Positions 1 to 10,259 of a stretch of 64,000 nucleotides of DNA are shown piece after piece. Position 1 is the stretch's first letter. Every line of letters starts with the position of its first letter. The translations under genes and the position numbers were made by a program. The DNA is taken from assembly GCF_048544455.1 (NCBI RefSeq), contig NC_133538.1, positions 149,098,422-149,162,421 of the forward strand, in the 5' to 3' direction. Under the pieces are notes generated by a model. That model was given only the letters and a program-made list of their open reading frames with translations. It made no database searches and was not told the origin of the DNA. Origin of the DNA: Silene latifolia (Eukaryota; Streptophyta; Magnoliopsida; Caryophyllales; Caryophyllaceae).

Positions 1-234
1 CCGTTGTTAAATAAGTTTTAACAACGGGTTTAAAAAATAACCGTTGTGATTACTTTTCACTAACTTTGCGCCAAATTATTAACAACGGTTGTGCATGTTT
101 GACCCGTTGTTAAAACTTATAACGGTTATATAACCATACCCGTTGTAATTAATTTTAGTAAAATTCGCGCCATATATTCTACGTCTATTGTGATTTTTGT
201 GAATAAGCATTGTTAAAGGGGCGTTGTAGTAGTG
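1..234. mobile_element. CACTA (En/Spm) transposon terminus, partial
   Basis: The segment ends in GTTGTAGTAGTG, whose reverse complement starts CACTACTACAAC, the diagnostic CACTA terminus. The candidate 3-bp target duplication TTA follows at 235-237. The sub-terminal DNA repeats the short motif CCGTTGTTAA or ACAACGG in both orientations at least seven times, as expected for En/Spm sub-terminal transposase-binding repeats. The other end lies outside the window. Confidence 0.7.
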
Positions 235-474
235 TTAGTTTCGACAAAAATTTGGTAGTACCATAATATGTGGAGGAAAATGAAATGATATATTTAAATG
301 CGAGGCCACAAGTTATTATAACTATAAATGATAGATAAATAAGAAAACTTGAAATTATTACGACCTAAATAGTTCGTCAAAATAGACGGTTAAATTTATG
401 AAGACATAATCCTACCTAAATTATTTCACAAGTTAATGGTATTATTATGTGGAATAGCACAAATACTATCTTAC
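235..474. other. AT-rich intergenic DNA
   Basis: No coding potential, repeat structure or RNA gene is visible here, only AT-rich DNA between the CACTA end and the foldback repeat. Confidence 0.5.
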
Positions 475-720
475 AACCAGTTGTATATTAGTATTGTACA
501 ACCGCCTCAAAGTTGTTGAGTTATTTACACAAAGTTGTCGAGCTATTTTATAAGTTATTGAGCTAATTTAAAAAGTTATTGAGTTTAATAATTATTCCTC
601 TTAAGCTCAATAACTTTGTATTGTAACTCGACAATTTTGTTAGTAAAGCTCGACAATTTTATAACAAAACTCGACAACATTGAAAATGTTGTATATAAAT
701 TACATACAACCAGTTGTATA
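475..720. repeat. Foldback (inverted-repeat) element
   Basis: The left arm has short units such as AAAGTTGTCGAGCTATTTTA and AAGTTATTGAGCTAATTT. The right arm has their inverse, such as CTCAATAACTTTG and GCTCGACAATTTTATA. The imperfect quasi-palindrome TACAACCAGTTGTAT occurs at both outer ends (about 480 and 712). The arms are composed of approximately 25-bp repeats, so the whole could fold into a long hairpin. It is probably a foldback or MITE-like element; no target duplication is clear. Confidence 0.55.
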
Positions 721-1723
721 ATCTACTAATTGGTGGAATAGTGGGGGACACGACTCATAATAAGAATTCCATTATACCCACTCTAGTAAGTGGAGGCTTC
801 GTTCAAATAAATAAAAGCTAATGGTGTGATGAGGATGGTTAGTTTTCATTTTATTAACAATTGTCCTACATATTAGATAATCAAACAAAGTAGTCCACAC
901 CAATTAAGTGGAATCAAACAAAGGCATGTGCATTCTCACATAGATGCTGGAAAAGGATAGTCGGATAATAAACAATGGCTATTCTGACCCATTTGTAAGA
1001 ATAACAAGATGAATGTAATGGGGGTTTGGATAAAGCGAAAAGTGATTTTTGTACTGCAGGAGGGATAATAAACAATGGCTATTCTGATCAGCATATATTT
1101 ATGCAATTGGTCTCCCTTGTGACGGGTCACCATTTGTGGCGGATATTTTGTGAGTTAAAATGGTAACAAAATGGGTTAGTGGAGAAAAGCCATGAATAGT
1201 TAATGAGAGAGAAAAAGTAAGATTTTGTGAGGTAAAATGGTATCAGATCCACACCCAGAGTGACGGATATTGTTGGTCACAAATGAGATTTTGTGATATT
1301 TATGATGGGGGTTTTGAAATAACCTTTACCAATATATTTCTCATCTATCGAAACAAAATGAAGTAATCTAACAGTTTCAGGCATGAGTAAAAAGTTGTTC
1401 TCTTATAATAAATAAAAGTTTAATCTCGTCATCTCAGCAATACCAATCAGCATATCTTAAACGATGTAGGTTTCAAAGTATGTGCCAGTACAAATTATCA
1501 AAAGAACAAAAAAAAAACCATTCCCTGTATATGATCATAGAATGTCCATATGACGTGACAAACAGGACCATCCTTTGTCTCTGGAAGCATCATTTGCTTT
1601 ATTTTTGCAACCTGTGATTTAAATATTAAAGTAACGTCTCAGCAGAAGGTTATCATGAGAAACCAATTCAACCAAAAAGCACATACACCAAGGTCCTAAT
1701 ACATAAAGTTCTAGAGAAACACC
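721..1723. other. Non-coding region with a 25-bp direct repeat
   Basis: A sequence around GATAATAAACAATGGCTATT occurs at about 963 and again at about 1062, roughly 99 bp apart. The stretch 1125-1310 carries GTGACGG and GGTCAC motifs resembling the MITE-like segment near 63100. A possible exon ending in a GT donor could lie near 1535-1600 on the minus strand, but I could not assign it to a family. Small open frames here show no recognisable domain. Confidence 0.4.
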
Positions 1724-3471
1724 TCAAAGAGCTTGATGGATGTGTCTCCACTTCCTTCCATCAGGACCGAATCTTGCACAACTTGCAACATTCTGAAATG
1801 TTATTCAAGCAGTCAATACTACTCCTCATATTACTTGGGTAAAACAGTTGGATAGTACATTCTAGGCTGACGCATGAAACTTTTCATAAAAAAGCTTAGT
1901 AGGGCTCTTAGACACACGCCATTTTCATATACTTCTAACCAAGTTCGAGTAACATAGCTTCCCAGGGCTATTTCCACAATTCCAGCCCACCAATTTAGGA
2001 ACAACTACCTCAGAATTTTGTATCTTATCTAAACCTATTGCTACATTTAGGGTGTGTTTGGATAGCAAAAGTGGAGAGAAAGTGAGGGGAGGGAGAAGGA
2101 GAGAAGGGGAAGGGAGAGAAGGGAATGGGAGGGGGAATGGGGTGTGGGTGTTTGGATACAATTTCCCTCCAAATCTTGCCTATTGTGGAGAGATTTTCAT
2201 TAGGCTTGGAGGAGGGAAATTGGATCCCTCCAAATCTCTCCCCCTCCATTTCCCTCCACCCTCATTTGCTATCCAAATAAGGGATTTTAAATCCCCTACT
2301 CTCCCTCCCTTTCTTTTCCCTCCAAATACCTCAATCCAAACACACCCTTAGAGTAGTATATACCTAAATGTCACACAATGTTCCAACGAATGGTGGAAAG
2401 TCATTTCAAAAGCGAGTATTATGCTTTATAAGAGCACTTAAAAAATAAAATGTATGAGTTGCAGTGATAAAAGTCAATCAATATCAAGAACGTGATAGGG
2501 ATACCAGATTTGCTCATTACTACAGGTTATTAGTCGCCTTCTAGGCGAGAAAATATAATGTCAAGATAGAACTTAAAAAGGTAAAAGAGGGAGCAGTTGA
2601 CTTTGGAAAAATAATGGCAGTGAAACATGATGAAATATTTGAGCTGCCATCTAAAGCACCTCAGGCTCCAACATTACTATAAAACACTTTTGTTCAACGA
2701 ATAAAACTTCAAGAAAGTAAACTTTTTTACGGTCATCAATAAGCACATAAGAGAAAAGGATAGCATACCAAAGGCATCTGGTCGATATCAGGGCCATTCT
2801 CGTGATCAACAATCCAAGTTATCACATCCTCAAGGCTAGAATTTACTGATGACAAAAGATAGATATAGTGTTACTTTTCAAGAGGATAGTGGGCAGACTA
2901 AGGTCGGGGAAAAACGATATCAGAAGCTCCTCCACCTTATCCCAATGCTACAAAAAGAGCAGGAAAAGAAAAGAGGATGGGGAAAGGTGTGGAATAAGTA
3001 GAGAAGACAAAGAAAAGAGCAAGTTGATGGGTGGCATACCTGGATTAGAGGGTGGTAAATGAGCACGCAGTCTCTGAATTTCATTACTCATATCTGTGAT
3101 TTTGGAGTCCATTTCTTGATACTGTTGTAGGTTAGTTGTTATCTTTTTCTTAAACTCAATAGCGCCTCTGTGTACAATATTAAACAACATTCCACAATGT
3201 AGAGTAAAGCATATATATCAGCTATTCTAAAAAGGGAAGGGAGAATTGAACAAGTAGAAATCGAAAGTCGATAGATAGACAGACCGACCTTCCTTTGCGG
3301 AGTTGAAGCCGCAAGGCGTGTAGATCAGCCTTAAGATCAGCCGCCTCGGCCGCATCCAACCGAATTCTATGCAGCTCGGAATCAAGAGAGTTAAATTCAG
3401 ACTCCAGCTGGACTGGGTGAGATTGCTAACATGGGCGACAACCTGGTCATGCTCAGACTGGAGAGTCATTT
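1724..3471 (-). pseudogene. Broken coiled-coil (FLX-like?) gene, four in-frame exons
   Basis: Four minus-strand exons can be joined with GT-AG borders: about 3471-3289, 3167-3040, 2845-2769 and 1792-1724. The junctions preserve the frame. The first exon (with a frameshift near 3418) and the second encode a heptad-rich helix, including AIEFKKK and EIQRLRAHL, that resembles the coiled coil of FLX-like proteins. The third encodes LEDVITWIVDHENGPDID, resembling a UBA-type 'HENDPDID' segment. The last ends in WRHIHQAL and a stop. The 5' end is not clear: a candidate ATG exon lies near 4000 and a possible leader exon at 4350-4565. The family call is by eye and the gene could be a chimera. Confidence 0.4.
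2050..2347. mobile_element. Tourist-like MITE (PIF/Harbinger)
   Basis: The element starts GGGTGTGTTTGGAT and ends with the inverse, ATCCAAACACACCC. It is flanked on both sides by TTA (2047-2049 and 2348-2350), the 3-bp target typical of PIF/Harbinger. The interior is purine-rich on the left and pyrimidine-rich on the right, with short inverted duplications around GATCCCTCCAAAT. There is no coding region. It lies in the last intron of the coiled-coil gene proposed at 1724-3471. Confidence 0.85.
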
Positions 3472-4349
3472 TAGGTCTATTGGGTTATTTTGGGTCACTT
3501 CAGGTCGAGTCATTTCGAGTCGGGTTAATTTGGGTCTAATAGGTATAAAATGAAGGAGCGCATCGAACTTGCAAATAAATTTATTACCAGTCGGCCACCC
3601 TTAAATCCTTAATTAGACTTAAGGATACGTCATCAAAATTAAGTCAATTAGGTACAATGCTTCAACATCTACATACACAAATTACGTGTGGTTGAATATT
3701 GAAGCACCAACTAGAAGCTATGCCATTAACTTTGTAATAATGTTGACCCGAGACCCGAAACCTATGACTCGAACTGGATATTTGATTAGTATCAAACTGC
3801 AAACTCTTAATATGGTGGAGGAACAGTTCACGTGAAGTCACTTGATTGTATACTCACTTCAAAATCTGATTCTATGCAGCTCGACATTTTTGTGTGCTTT
3901 GCGTCACAAATGCTTATATCATGATTCCGGCCAAGACAAAGATAAGAACATGGATCATTACTCCCTTTGATAGCAGTAGTGTCGATGCGGTCAACTTATC
4001 AGAAACACCGGTAGCCATGAATGTAAAAAATCTACGGTGAACCGCAATGACAACAATTTTCAGTTAATCAATGAACATTAAACAATGAAGGAAAAACTGC
4101 AAATTTTAGCCGGATAACCAAAGGCGAACTATAACAGTGATATTCGTTCGCCAATTTAGCCGGATAACCAAAATAAGAAAAATACTGTGAATATACAAAA
4201 CCCCAAATCCTATGTTTTATCATATATTTAATCAACATCAAGCATAAATCAAATAATCTAATGAAGGATAAACTCTAAAACATAAACCTAATTGACCTAA
4301 TTAACCATTAGACTAATTGATGGGATAAAAAGAGGGAAAAAACGAACCT
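3472..4349. other. Non-coding flank of the coiled-coil gene
   Basis: A possible minus-strand start exon lies near 3960-4040 (MATGVSDKLTASTLLL...), but it has no recognised homology. A directly repeated TTTAGCCGGATAACCAAA occurs near 4104 and 4155. Nothing else is supported. Confidence 0.35.
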
Positions 4350-4565
4350 GAAGGCGAGGAGATAGCCACAACTAACAGATGTTGCTGGCGATTGAGGGAA
4401 AGTGGTGGTGGTTGGACGATAACGCAGGGCACGATGGTGGTTGCGGTGGGGTGCGACAGGCCCACGGTAGTGATGTTGGTGGTGCGAGGATCGAGTTTGA
4501 TGATGTGAGGGAAAAATAAGGGTTTTGTGATGTGAGGGAAGAATAAGGGTTTGGTAATTGGGAAA
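4350..4565 (-). other. Possible 5' leader exon, minus strand
   Basis: On the minus strand a C/A-rich stretch with short repeats (CCCTCACATCA twice) ends at CGCCTTCAG followed by a GT donor. That composition is typical of a plant 5' leader exon. An open frame crosses it but shows no domain. It would feed the coiled-coil gene at 1724-3471, but the link is inference. Confidence 0.3.
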
Positions 4566-5408
4566 GCGTATTTTGTCAGATAGCACCTAACATTTACGTT
4601 TTCTGTAAAAATAGTATCTAAAGTTTTTTTTTTTTGTCTAATGATACCAAAATCACTTTTCCGTCAAAAAAAGTCAAGAAACCGTCTTGACTAACGGAGG
4701 AAAGGCCGAGTTGGTTGTAATTTGTAAACTCATTCTATTTCTTTCATATACATACCTCCATCTCACCAATCTTATTCTTAAGTGACTTATTTTCATTCAA
4801 CAAGCCATTTATATCACTTATTTGCCAATAAGTCATATCCTCATCAATCCACTCGAAGAAACGACACCTACACAACCCCGTCTCCGCATTGTAGAACTTG
4901 CAGGCCATGAATCTTCTGCCCGGATTTTGGTGTGTTCATGATGTTTTCTCAGCCACTAGAATGCCACAATTGCATTTCACCCGATTTGTTGAGTTTGGGG
5001 ATGAGTTTGAATAAGGCATATTGGATTGAATGGATGATGAGAGAAAGGGAGAAAATTGAACAAGGCAAAAATTGGGGATTTAGAGAATGGAGGAATAAAA
5101 TTGGAGAGGGTGGGGGTGTTAAATAAGGGATTTAATTGGAGGGAATTTGAGTTCAATTGAAGGGAAAACAAAAATATGGGAAATGGAAGTTGGAATTGGA
5201 GGGTAAAACATAAAAAATAAGGTTACAATGCCAATTCATCCTTCCCTCCGTTAGTCAAGACGGTTTCTTGACTTTTTTTGACGGAAAAGTGATTTTGGTG
5301 TCATTAGACAAAAAATAGAAAATGTTAGGTGTTATTGGGCAAAAAAAAAACTTTAGGTACTATTTTTACAGAAAGTGTAAATGTTAGGTGCTATCTGACA
5401 AAAAACGC
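4566..5408. mobile_element. Mutator-like element with captured gene fragment (Pack-MULE)
   Basis: The element is bounded by a perfect 9-bp direct repeat ATTGGGAAA (4557-4565 and 5409-5417), the size expected of Mutator-like transposition. The terminal inverted repeats begin GCGTATTTTGTCAGATAGC on the left and GCGTTTTTTGTCAGATAGC on the right strand. They extend about 140-165 bp, to CCGTCTTGACTAACGGAGG. The right TIR carries an extra duplicated segment of about 30 bp (near 5310-5340). Between them lies a GRF zinc-finger gene fragment. There is no transposase, so it is non-autonomous. Confidence 0.88.
4744..4990 (-). pseudogene. GRF-type zinc finger fragment captured in the MULE
   Basis: Read on the minus strand, the frame gives CNCG, then an in-frame TGA (4936-4938), then NPGRRFMACKFY, CRCRFFEWIDED and a short helical tail to a TGA at 4744-4746. 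The NPGRRF...C...C.FFEW signature is the plant GRF zinc finger (zf-GRF). In this family the residue at the stop is usually part of a TSxxxNPGR loop, so the stop looks like a point mutation. The fragment lies wholly between the TIRs of the Mutator-like element, which indicates gene capture. No start codon or promoter is evident. Confidence 0.8.
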
Positions 5409-5417
5409 ATTGGGAAA

Positions 5418-5740
5418 TGATCAACGAAGTTTCGAGAGGCTGAGTATATTTTTTGTTTTTTTTTTCATAATTAATCATTTGTATCGGTTTCACGAGAAAC
5501 TGATGCAAAAACATAATGTCAAATAAGTCAGTTACAAAGCATAACTGATGTATTTGATCAAATACGTCAGTTTTTACAGTAAACGACGTATTGTATACGT
5601 CAGTTATGTCTAAAGAAGCAACGCAAAAAGCTTCATTGTAGGGCGAAAATGGATTCCCGCCAAAACTAAGTACTTTTTGCGTCAGTTTTTGTAGAACCGA
5701 TGTAAATTGATTGACGCAATAGGTGTTTTTTCTACTAGTG
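5418..5740. mobile_element. CACTA transposon terminus, truncated
   Basis: The right end is TTTTTTCTACTAGTG, the inverse of CACTAGTAGAAAAAA. The sub-terminal DNA repeats ACGTCAGTT or GCGTCAGTTTT four or more times in both orientations. Right of the end, the sequence (TATGTTTGTTTTTG) matches the uninterrupted Tat-A LTR at about 39183. The element therefore inserted into the Tat-A 3' LTR and its expected target duplication is TAT. No left CACTA end is visible, so the left part and the adjoining LTR start have been lost. Confidence 0.7.
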
Positions 5741-6999
5741 TATGTTTGTTTTTGAAATGTAAAGAAATGAAATAAAAGGTTTTAAAATGCCTTTAAAATG
5801 TAATTAACCAAATATTATCACCGAAACACTGATTAAACCGTCATGGTATGAGCAACCAAGGGTGAAAATGTTTCATGGTTAAAAGTTTATCATGAAAATG
5901 ATTTGAGATATTTGAAACAGTAAATACCGAATACAAATAAGAAATGAAATAAAGAGGAAGATGAGACCAAACACGACTGGATTAAGGCCTGAGAGGGGGT
6001 TTAGGCACGAGCCTGCCTGCTATACAAGCAGCCCCTGTCTCCGGCTAAAATCCGGTTTTGGCTCATCTAACCTATATTTGAATTATGCATGTTTTAGCAT
6101 GTTATAGTCATAAAACAGATGATAAACATGATACAAGAGGATTTTTACACCCTCATACTTACATGTTAGGCTTGAGACGAGAAATCGATGAAAGTGTATC
6201 AACTTGTTTGGTCGGAAAACTCGGTTTGAACACCGTTTTAACAATGTAAAATAGTGTTTTAAGTTTAGTGATGGTGTAGTTGGTTGAGATGGTCGGTCAA
6301 GTGATTTAATGCACGATGACGGTACCAAACAATGTGTAAGGCTTGTGTTTTCGATCGGTAGGTCCAAAACACGTGTCGGTTTGTGACTTGAGAAGTCGAG
6401 TCTAGAATTTTAAGGGAGAGATGAGGGGGCGGATACTCGCGTAAGGTGTTATGGTGTGTAAGGTGGGTATTTATAGAAAAATGGGTGGTTGTGTGCGTTT
6501 TTAGCGATGTGGCCGCATGGGGTACTCGAAGAGGCGCGAGCCATTTCGCGGGTGTAACACCCCTGATTTTCGGCTAAATTAAAACTAACTTTTACATGTA
6601 AAACTGGCCGAAATACAGAGATATTATAATTAATATACAATGTTTTTCTTTCAAAATGTCTCTTAAAACAAAATATACAAAGTGAACTAAAACTTTTACA
6701 AACACTTTAAATAAAATCTTCTCTTGAAATAAAATCCTTTTTGAACAGCAGCGGAAGACCCGAAAACAAAACCAGAACATAGAAAGGACCTACCCCCATG
6801 ACGAGTAGCCCAGAAGGGAGAAAACACGTCAGTCGAAAAGCTGAGTAACAGATAATACTTCAATAAAAAACAGAATTGTTTTTTGTCATTGCGTGGAAAC
6901 AAGCACACATAAAAAAAAATAAACAGAGAGTAATAAAAACACTCCCCATAAACTAATCTGAACCTCAAACTTATTCCATTCTATTCCTTTAATACAATT

Positions 7000-9400
7000 C
7001 TTATCTCATTCCTCCACAATTAACCAAGTTTCATCTCACTACTTCGTCTCACTCATTACTCCGTCTCATAATATAATAATCCAACGTAACCATGTATCGT
7101 ATTCTCATCGTCGCTCCTAAGCCAAGGACAAGGGGTGAGTGAACTGGCAGGTAAAACCGCTAAACAATATTTCCATCTCAATATCGATAATAAACTCAAA
7201 TAACTCAATAACCATGGTCACTCTGGACCGTAAACATAACTCGGCACATAGGCCCCCATAACTCAATACTAGTAACCAATTTCCATCTAAATTTCAATAT
7301 CAATATCGTTAAAGGTTCAAAGAACCGTACTCAACACTTAGAAGTAAAATTCTAAGCTACTCACCCGCTAACCCTAATCAAAGGAAACAACAATTTGAAC
7401 ACAACACGAAACAACCGTGATTTCACTAGCCGTATAACAATTCAAAACCAAAATCACTATCTCGTTAAATACGTGCACCACCACCATCAAAGCAATCCAT
7501 TAATTCAACTTACCATGTGCACCATCATTATGTTTATGTGTACACCGTTACCATTCCTCATAAACTTTTACCAAAACTCATTGTTCGGTCTTACAATATT
7601 ATTATGCCCTCACCTCATGCTTCTATTCAATCTTTAAATTAGAGTCACAAATCCATACACAAAAATCGAATGCTATTCTACAGCCATCCATCTCACCATA
7701 CAACCAACTTTAGAAAACGAGATATGCAAATAATATTATGTATAATCTAGAGTAACAATTATTATAATTCACCATCAATAATTATTTTTACCACACAGTG
7801 ACATATAATTGCACCGATACATATAACCCCGAACAACAATAATAATATTAGGATCGGTAGAATCGTGTTACCTTATAACGAAAACGAGTTCCATGACATA
7901 ACCAAGATCGTTCTGACAGATGACTCGAGAAGAAAGCGGTGACTAATAATTGCGGCAGAAACAATCAAGAAGGAACACGAAAGTAGAGTGCTGCAAACTC
8001 GTACTCGGTAATTATAGACAACTCCAATTTTGGGCAACCATGGAAATAAATGAAATAAACCATGTGCACACACTATGGGGGAGACCAATGATGAAATTGA
8101 GCAGCTGTTTAAACGAAAAGTGATGTGATTATAATCATGTGTAATAAAACAATACTAGGAATTATGGTGAAACGTTTGACGGCACACAATAAGAAAGTAA
8201 GGGGAGTTTTTTTAGGTATACTATAATAAGGATTCGGAAGAATATTAGACAATGTTATTAATAAGGAGAAATAAGATGGGCTTTGGGTCTGATTCAATAT
8301 TACTACACTTCAATCTTTTCCAAATCAATCAATCAATCATCAATACATATAAATAAAGTAGAAACTTTTCGAGCGATATTAGAGAGTCCAACTTTTTTAG
8401 AAATCCTAACAAGAGTAGATTTCGAAAAAAGCTAAATAAATAAAATTATCCTAATAAAAGTAGATTTCTTAGTATTTAAAACAAATTTTAATAAATTATC
8501 CTAATATAAGTAGATCAAATATATTTTGATAAAATTATCCTAATATAAGTAGATTAAAATTATCAAATAGATAATAGAAATTCATAATAGTTCAAGTTAT
8601 CACATTTACTTTCCCCACTTATGGTCTCATACATTTTTAGTTTGTATTCTCGCATTGAAATTCAAGAAGTTGGCGAATAAAAGATGAATTTATTTATTAA
8701 AGTGTTATGCTAAGATGATGTAGTGTAATCTTATATAATTACACGAAGTATAAATTACGATTTCATCAAAATGTAATCACTAAATAATCATTGGAGTGTG
8801 TGTATAGAAATCATAAACATAAATGCCTTCATATACATTCAAGTTATCAATACATAAAACATTTCACTAATCTATATATGTTACTATTTTTGTTTAACTA
8901 ATTTAATTTCTATAAGAATGTGGAGATCATTAGATGGAGGAATGAAATCGAGAAAAACTGAAGTAGAATTTGGGGGTTTAAACAACTCAAAACTTTTGTG
9001 TAACAATGAAACAACTCAAATGTTATTCATATGATGAATTGATGATTGGTTCTAGACTCACGCATTAGTAGTATTACTTAATTTCATCTACTACAAAATT
9101 TCATATATATATATCATCAGCATATATCCAAGTAATCTAACCATTACGAAATAGTAGGTACTACATACTCGAAATACACTATGTAACTAATTATATGGTA
9201 TATTAATGTCAATACACCTTATTCATATACTATATCTCAGATTTCATTATAAAAATTAACTGAAATCTAAAAACGAGCTTAAAAGCTAACTGAAAATTCG
9301 GAACCGATCAGTTAACCGATTAAATAAAAACTCCTTTTTAAACTAACCGAAAGATAGCTTTTTTTGATAATATGACATAAAAGGACATAGTAAGTACTCC
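7000..9400. other. Non-coding interior of the 6.2-kb insertion
   Basis: The DNA is AT-rich. Between about 8395 and 8580 the motif ATTATCCTAATATAAGTAGAT recurs four times imperfectly. Frames in this stretch are short and show no domain. The part from 6553 to about 8100 has LTR-like composition; beyond that I see no structure. Confidence 0.4.
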
Positions 9401-9409
9401 ATATTTAAT

Positions 9410-10250
9410 ATTTTTTTTGGGAAAATGTAAGCTTCTCATTGAAAATTATAATTGTCCCTTACAACATTACATTCACAACAAATCCAAATGCTGTCAAAAA
9501 CAATTAGCAAGCTAACAGTAACCTAGGCAGTCTGCAGGTAGTGCACCCAGTCTAAAACTCGTCTATTCTGAGACTGAATTGCACAGTTGTTTAGTCTATG
9601 CTTCACCTCCATTTTAATCATCCTACAAAGAACTGTAGGCCTGATGACATACCCATCTATCCTGCACTTGTTCCTGCTGAACCATACATGAGCCAGAATG
9701 CTTGCTAAAATCATAGCAATGATTTGCTTCTCGCCGAGTTCAGCGCCCTCCACTTTACCCACCGGTGAATGCATTCAAAGGATGTAGTCAGTAGAAACAC
9801 CAATCTGAAATTACTTGCAAGCAACTTCTATCAGAATAAAGATTCAAAAAACAGATGCTTGTGACTCTCCTCAAAGATCACCACACAAGTAACAACAATG
9901 ATTGTGATTGTGATATTCATCTTGATAAGCCTGTCCGAGTTAGGAGTCTCACGAGCAACAAGCCACACCATGAAACTATGCTTAGGTACTATCCATCTAT
10001 TTAGCATCCAAGGATACCGGTGACTATAGGCCTAGCAGTCTAAGCCACTCATACCCCTCTTTGATTGAATAATGCTCCACATTATTGGAAGAGTATAACT
10101 TAGTCTTATAAATATTTTTAACTTGGCAAATTTTTTTCCATGCCCAGCTAGAACCAATTGCAGGTTGATAGTCTTCCATATTGAAGTATTAGAAAAAAAA
10201 ACAAGTAGCTTATTTCTCACATCTTCGCTTATTATGGTAAATAATTTATC
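9410..10250 (-). pseudogene. LINE (non-LTR retrotransposon) 3' fragment
   Basis: Minus-strand frames encode the C-terminal part of a plant LINE ORF2. First comes a W-rich segment (SSWAWKKICQVKNIY, YSIKEGYEWLRL). Then follows a zf-RVT-like stretch (VWLVARETPNSDRLIKM, and after a frameshift ESHKHLFFES). Last is a tail, ILAHVWFSRNKCRIDGY, ending at a stop at 9523. Typical zf-RVT Cys residues are partly lost. A run of A on the minus strand near 9410-9418 marks a plausible poly(A) end. The fragment is 5'-truncated, as LINE copies usually are, and it is broken by stops and frameshifts. Confidence 0.7.
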
Positions 10251-10259
10251 CACAAAATA

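Noticed and set aside
2025..2351. Pro/Ser-rich and Gly/Arg-rich open frames
   Set aside because: They lie inside the Tourist-like MITE and reflect its purine/pyrimidine bias.
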